DNA from: Andrena cerasifolii
Lineage: Eukaryota; Arthropoda; Insecta; Hymenoptera; Andrenidae
Length of the DNA: 64,000 nt
Direction of reading: 5' to 3'
NCBI RefSeq assembly: GCF_050908995.1
Contig: NC_135120.1
Location: forward strand, 9,747,433-9,811,432
Under the pieces are notes generated by a model. That model saw only the letters and a program-made list of their open reading frames with translations, searched no databases and was not told the origin of the DNA. The translations under genes and the position numbers were made by a program. Positions within the stretch are counted from its first letter, which is position 1. Every line of letters begins with the position of its first letter. Shown here piece after piece: positions 58,997 to 64,000 of the stretch.

Positions 58997-59953
58997 CCCG
59001 GGAGTAGGCCCGCCAAATAAATCGCGTTAGTAGGCGCACGTCGGTCATTTCGACCGATGGTAATGTAATCAGAAATAACTTAATGAAATGACTAAAATAA
59101 TATAAATAATGCATAACATTGTATTTCACTTACTTCAGAATCGTTGTACGTAAATAATTTTCATTTTTTATGATAAAATGATTAATCGCATTATAATATT
59201 ATGAGTTCTGGAAGATTTATTTTTATACAAATGATGCATTGTAATTGATTTTGAAAATAAAATGTTACATACAAATTTGTGCGAATGCAATATATAAAAT
59301 TACATTGTCTATTTATCAATTTGAATTTATCACTTGATTTTTAATTTTCAATAATAGTATCTAATATATTTTATATTTATATTTGTTTTTCAAAAAATAT
59401 ACTTACAAATTTATGGTTTCATAAACGTATTAAATATTTATATTTTCCTCGGATTAGAAACTGCATCTTGAGAATAAAGAATATATACTTGCGTTTCCTT
59501 CGCTCAAAGTACACGCCTCCTCTACATCTGATATCTCTATATCCGCAGAATCAATTTCTGAATCTGTATCGTGATCGGATTGTATAACATAATCGGAATC
59601 TTCTGCGGAATCACTGATCTCGTCTTCAATGTTTTCAATCAGTAAGAAATCTCGGAAATTAGAATTAGCCATGATTGCCACACAGTGCGCGTCGTATGCG
59701 ACAGACGAAATGAGACTAACGAAATGAAATTAACGTTAGCAGGCGCTCTATGTTCGAAAAGACCGACGCGTAAAAATGTATGATTTAAAACCTACACGAG
59801 TGGACTAAGTGTCGCTCCGTAACATAAATAAGTCAAGAACTCCTTCAAGGCGGAATAGCTCCACGGAAAAAGTAAACAGTCGAACGCTATGGTTAATGTT
59901 TGAAAACATATAAAATCGTCGGTCGAAAAGACTGACACGCGCCTACTCCCGGG
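58997..59953 (-). mobile_element. piggyBac-like element, internally deleted
   Basis: TTAA (58993-58996 and 59954-59957) flanks perfect 13-bp ends CCCGGGAGTAGGC. Subterminal inverted similarity follows (GTAGGCGCACGTCGGTC at the left, GTAGGCGCGTGTCAGTC at the right read inward, then TTTCGACCGA). The left end has an extra copy of the GTAGGC block. The element is 957 bp instead of the usual 2-3 kb and keeps only a short ORF on the minus strand. Confidence 0.9.
59454..59681 (-). pseudogene. piggyBac transposase N-terminal remnant (probable)
   Basis: This 75-codon minus-strand frame is strongly acidic, with SDYVIQSDHDTDSEIDSADI near its middle. Acidic serine/aspartate-rich N-termini with an SDHDTDSE-type motif are usual in insect piggyBac-family transposases. 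The catalytic DDD core and the C-terminal cysteine-rich domain are absent; the frame ends SRCSF soon after the acidic part, so the rest was deleted. There are two possible starts (MAIMANS). The TTAA element around it supports the reading; the ORF alone would not. Confidence 0.65.
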
Positions 59954-59957
59954 TTAA

Positions 59958-60887
59958 GGGTTCGTCGAACTTAACGGCGAGTTCTTCTAAAACTGTGCAT
60001 TATCGGGCAGTAAAATTGAATTTCGCGGACTTCGCAATAACGAGAAGAATAACGGGGACTGTGCCGATCGAAATCTCCGACGGGTTCGTAAAACTCGGCA
60101 CCGAGGGACGAGCAGGTAATTACGAGTTTCGCCAAAAGCCGAGGGTACCAATTAATCCTCCCTAGGCGGAATGTAGATGCGCAAGAACCGGGCTACATAT
60201 CATCTGATTTATAATGCAGCGCGGAAAAGGCATTCGCCCTAGGAAGCGCGTTCTAATTGGCGGTATGTTTTTCCTGATCGCGGGGTCGCCCCGATGCATC
60301 GCGCACGCGCTGGCGCATGTGCGACGCAATTTATGCCCGTTTGTGTCGCGCGTGTTTTAAGGAGTCGTCGCTCGGGCGTAATAATTTACGAGCGTTAAAC
60401 CGGAAAAGGTGGAATAACGCTACGCGCGACGTCGATGTCCGCGCCAGTCGATGCCTCGCTGATTAACGGCCCGCGTGGCGTCGGCGTGCTTCCACGCCGA
60501 GATTCGCAACCCCTTGCGCATCGTTTTAACCTTCATAATTCGTAGAAAGGACTGAAAGTATTATCCCAGAATATTCCCTCGAAGCGAGTTAAGCAGAACT
60601 TTCTAAGCTTGAAGGAGCCATTTTTCAGAACCTTGCTCGGCTCAAAGTGTCGCCCGAACTCCACACGTCCCTCAAAACGACAACCTACCCCCTACACCGG
60701 CAAGAAGTGACAACTAATAATTAAGTACTAATCTGAAGAACGAGAAATCAAGCAAACGGAGGATCTAAATTCAGATCGAATCGTACCGCTCCTCTCGCAA
60801 TCGATTCTTTGTCTCCCAAAACGCGATGCGTCGTAGAAAATATATGCCCGCGAATATCGATGGATCCCCGTGTGGGAGAGGAGTTTT
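59958..60887. other. Non-coding CpG-rich sequence
   Basis: CpG-rich over 59,960-60,530, then mixed. Only short chance ORFs. Nothing else recognised. Confidence 0.5.
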
Positions 60888-61376
60888 CGGTAATTATTTA
60901 GAACTTTTCCATCCGAACGATTTCAATGATTTTTGGATATGTTGTCGGGGACACGATTCTGAACAACTTTTTCCTATACATGTTACCTCCGCTCGACCTT
61001 CGTTTCCGAGATATTCGCGAAAAACTGCTTTGGACTTATTCCGACGCAACGCATTCCACTTTCCAACTTGTCCCGGGTATTAGTATTGGTGTAAAGCATG
61101 GCAGCGAAACGATACGAGTCGGGGTGTTGACGAGCATCCGCAAGTTTCTGGTTCAAATCTCTAAACTCACATCAGTTCGCTATCATGCTTTACGCGCCCC
61201 CGCACTAATCTAGCCCCAACCAATACTAATACCCGAGACAAGTTGGAAAGTGGAGTGCGTTGCGTCGTAATAAGGTTGGGTTGAAAAACAGTCCTGACTG
61301 CACCCCCGCCTATGCATTTGTCGCGTTTCTCTCTGTTTTCTACCTGCTGTGTCTTGTTTGTTTGCAATAAAGACGT

Positions 61377-61409
<33 letters not shown>

Positions 61410-61538
61410 CAACAGAAATTTTTCGAAAACGAAGATCGTGCGGCGGTAGCATGTATAGGAAAAAGTTGTTCAGAATCTTGATCTTGATACAAAAATCATT
61501 GAAATCGGTGGGGATGGAAGACTCCTAAATAATTACCG
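60888..61538. mobile_element. Foldback element with nested LINE tail
   Basis: The left arm (60888-61118) and right arm (61168-61538) are inverted copies. Shared blocks include CGGTAATTATTTAG, GATTTCAATGATTTTTG, TTCTGAACAACTTTTTCCTA and CGACGCAACGCATTCCACTT. The right arm is longer because a LINE tail (about 61272-61406) interrupts it. The left arm lacks about 25 bp (TGGGGCTAGATTAGTGCGGG region) kept in the right. The inner module is shared with 31999-32117. Confidence 0.85.
61272..61406 (+). mobile_element. 5'-truncated LINE tail, nested
   Basis: This stretch is absent from the matching position of the left arm, so it is an insertion. It ends TTTGCAATAAAGACGTTTAA then AAT repeats to 61406, the same tail form as at 397-436 and 41957-41990. 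Only about 100 bp of 3' UTR was copied. The target duplication is short or unclear. Confidence 0.8.
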
Positions 61539-63784
61539 AGTTTTCGGTCGCCCGAAGAGCGCGCTGGATCGTACGCGATTTTTCCTTCCCCTGCTCGCAG
61601 CGATCTAGTCGACTCGATCCAGTTACCTTTTCCAATCGAGATGGAATTCGATCCTTGGTTATAAATAGGACGACCGAGAGTGAAGGTACACCGGCAACTA
61701 CCCAGCGGTACGCACTCCGCCGACCTGCAGATAGCCGATACAACTCACGCGCGGCGGTTTAACAACCGGGTCAGTGTTTTTCGCTCTAGTTGCGTTGATA
61801 TGTATAATCTTAGTAATTATATACCAGGAACGGGTGAAGATTTACCCGAGGTCGGCGCGCGGGGCTTCGCCGGCGAAGAAGAGATACGGGGCCAGCAGCG
61901 AGGCATCCACATTTTATTCCGCGCACCAATCACAGCTGATTGGCGCTGACTGTTATTTGTCGGGTTCCGTGGAGGAGCATTCGTCCGATGGTTTACTCCT
62001 ACGTGTCCGAGGCCAAACAGATATATTGTTAAGAGCGAAAATTACAGTCGTGCGGCTACCCCCCGCCGAAATAATTATTCGGACGATCGGCACCGATTAT
62101 GGGACTCGTTCACCGGCCGCCAAGCATCGTTACAGCGATTACCTTCCATCCTGCCTGTATCACTGAATTGCAGTTATCAATGACTCCGTCGCAACTAATT
62201 TCCAACGGATCCGATGTCTTCTGATACAGCGAGTCGTGCGATTCCACGCGCTCCGCTTCGAGGGTAGCCTTTACACACCGGTGGACACGAATTTAGTCGA
62301 AACGTAGGCGAAGGTTTGTGTTCTTAAGCAGTGACTTTAAAATGGTTATTGCCCACAGTAAACAGATTTTATAGTTCCGGTGAATGCAGGCTGATGATTC
62401 GCTGATGCGAAACCGAGAGTACGAGAGGCGTGCTAAAGAAACGAATCGCTGCGGGCTGAAAAAAGAAAAAGATCGATCGCCGCGCATTACGACGCTGAGA
62501 AGGGGGATGCGCGCGCCGGAGCACGTTTAAAAGAACAGAGGATCTCCCGAAGCGAATGCAAGAAGGATGTTATATAACCCGCGTACGCTCGTTAGCTCTG
62601 ATTTTATATGACCAGCGCTGCGAGTGAAAGTCGGGCGGGTCGAAGAACTGCGGCAAAAAGGGGAGCGATTTCACGTGACGCGAAAATCGCACGCGCCCTA
62701 TTATCGCGGGACACGATCTCCGGGCGAGGCAAACAAAAGAAACCGAAACTCCCGTTCTGCGTGACAAAGCCGTGAAACCGAGGAGTATTAATTAATGCGG
62801 AAATGGAAGACCTAAACGGAACGGGCCGTTTCCAACTGTCGAGCCACAACTCGCCGCAATTTTTCTTCCTACAGGCAGCAATCTGAACTCTCGAAAGCAT
62901 CAGCTGGAACATCATCATTGGGACCAACCCCGACCGCATTCCAGGCTGAAGTGCCTCTAGGATGCGTTTCGCGGCGGGCGCGATAAAGAAAGCGTGCGCT
63001 GCTCGCAGCAGCGGTGCACAAAGGGACGGGAGGGAATAAATCAAAACGTCCCCGGTAATGCCGCGGCTGGTCGACACGCAGAAAGGCTTCGGGTATCAGG
63101 CTTTTACGCGGCATGAGAAATCGCCGATTTTCCCACGGGGCGTTCGCGCGCTACCGGGACCGCAGCGGCGCGGTCGCGCTCCCAAGTGCGCCTTAAGGCC
63201 GCTTGCTCGCGCGTTCGCCCCTATCGGAAATATAATTGGCGCTTTGCAAATCCATTAACCGGCCCCGTGTGGCAGGTGGCGTTGCCGCGGTATTACCGCC
63301 GCTGGGCCCTCTCGCTACTAATTCATAGTTTCATGCTTTCCACTGCTTAAAGACTTAATGGGGGCTGCGCACGCATGCGTTGCGCGATGCACGAGACTAC
63401 CGACGCGTTACGCGCATGTGGAAAACCGCGCTTCCATTCGAAACGCCGCGGAACCGTTACGGGGGCCTGAACCTGTGACCTATTCAGGGAATTGGCTCTG
63501 TGTCATAAGATAATTTGGAGAGCTTTGAACCACTGTATAGGGAGAATACTGTAGCAAAGTGGGAAGTTTCTCTAGAGTCTAGTGCTTTACGAAGGTAAAA
63601 GAAATGGATATCGAGGGTTATAGAGATCAGAGGTATTGTGAACAGATTGAATTAGCTACTATTGGGACGGGAAAGAAATGGACTTGGGTAATAGATTCCT
63701 ATTAATCAAAGTCTCTTTCAGTGTAAGGGACATTCCATGCGAACTCGGACAGATTTCGGAGTAAGTTTTCGTAGATTGCTGAAA
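61539..63784. other. Non-coding CpG-rich sequence
   Basis: Mostly CpG-rich (61,540-63,470) with overlapping ORFs up to 157 codons (62604-63077 minus) that show no recognisable domain. AT-rich from 63,480. Confidence 0.45.
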
Positions 63785-64000
63785 TTTGAATATGTTGTAG
63801 TCTTTAGTGATATTTAAACGTACCTCAAAGGATTTTAGAAAATTTGAAAAAAATGTCGATTTTACAGCTGTTTGAAGTTGAGTGCTACCTTTTTTCAATA
63901 CATTATAGCTGTGGAAGTAGTAAACGGATGGAGATGAGCTTTACGGTGCAAATCCTTTGAGGTACGTTTAAATATCACTAAAGACTACAACATATTCAAA
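63785..64000. repeat. Perfect inverted repeat reaching the window edge
   Basis: 63785-63835 and 63950-64000 are exact reverse complements over 51 bp, starting TTTGAATATGTTGTAGTCTT, with a 114-bp spacer. Since the right arm ends at the last base of the window, the repeat may be longer. No mismatch is present, unlike the older foldbacks here, so it is recent, maintained by conversion, or an assembly artefact. Confidence 0.95.

Noticed and set aside
1..64000. CRISPR array, phage, plasmid or bacterial defence genes
   Set aside because: No direct repeats with regular unique spacers, and no long bacterial-type ORFs, operons or ribosome-binding sites.

Overview
The window looks like gene-poor, non-coding DNA from an insect, most likely a hymenopteran (ant, bee or sawfly). 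The reasons are AT-rich stretches alternating with CpG-rich blocks without CpG depletion, cut-and-paste transposon remnants with TA and TTAA target duplications (mariner-like and piggyBac-like), LINE fragments ending in (TAA)n or poly-A, and no operons, Shine-Dalgarno sites or long recognisable ORFs. Taxon is inferred from style only. I found no complete cellular protein-coding gene, rRNA, convincing tRNA or CRISPR array. Most open reading frames are chance ORFs in CpG-rich DNA or by-products of a 15-bp repeat.

The strongest gene-related signals are two recursive-splice-like sites on the + strand (1289/1290 and 37595/37596). In each a pyrimidine tract and CAG is joined directly to GTGAGT. Together they suggest that at least the left 38 kb is inside a very long intron of a + strand gene whose exons lie outside the window.

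Mobile and repeat content by region: 0.4-0.7 kb, a minus-strand LINE tail; 3.4-3.6 kb, a 134-bp tandem repeat; 5.0-5.7 kb, a TTAA-flanked MITE next to a second MITE; 8.4 kb, a TA-flanked MITE; 12.1-13.0 kb, a TTAA-flanked element holding a foldback; 14.0 kb, a mariner-like deletion derivative with a readable transposase C-terminus; 16.3 and 22.4 kb, TA-flanked MITEs; 19.4-20.1 kb, a perfect hairpin and a 42-copy 15-bp minisatellite; 26.2-27.0 kb, a TTAA-flanked foldback element with arms near 300 bp; 29.1-29.4 kb, a perfect hairpin and a 65-bp tandem duplication; 30.8 kb, a foldback; 31.8-32.4 kb, a TIR element; 36.5-37.1 kb, a degenerate roughly 32-bp repeat array; 42.0 kb, a LINE tail with an 18-bp target duplication; 45.5-46.2 kb, two TA-flanked MITEs 8 bp apart; 51.6-52.4 kb, an internally deleted LINE joining parts that look like the start of ORF1 and the end of ORF2; 52.5 kb, a small MITE; 53.7-53.9 kb, a 122-bp-arm inverted repeat with a 10-bp loop; 59.0-60.0 kb, a piggyBac-like derivative with a short acidic ORF; 60.9-61.5 kb, a foldback split by a LINE tail; and 63.8-64.0 kb, a perfect 51-bp inverted repeat reaching the window edge.

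The rest holds CpG-rich DNA, microsatellites and one cluster of TAAT-core sites that could be an enhancer. Family assignments rest on visible termini, target duplications and short peptide motifs; no database was searched.
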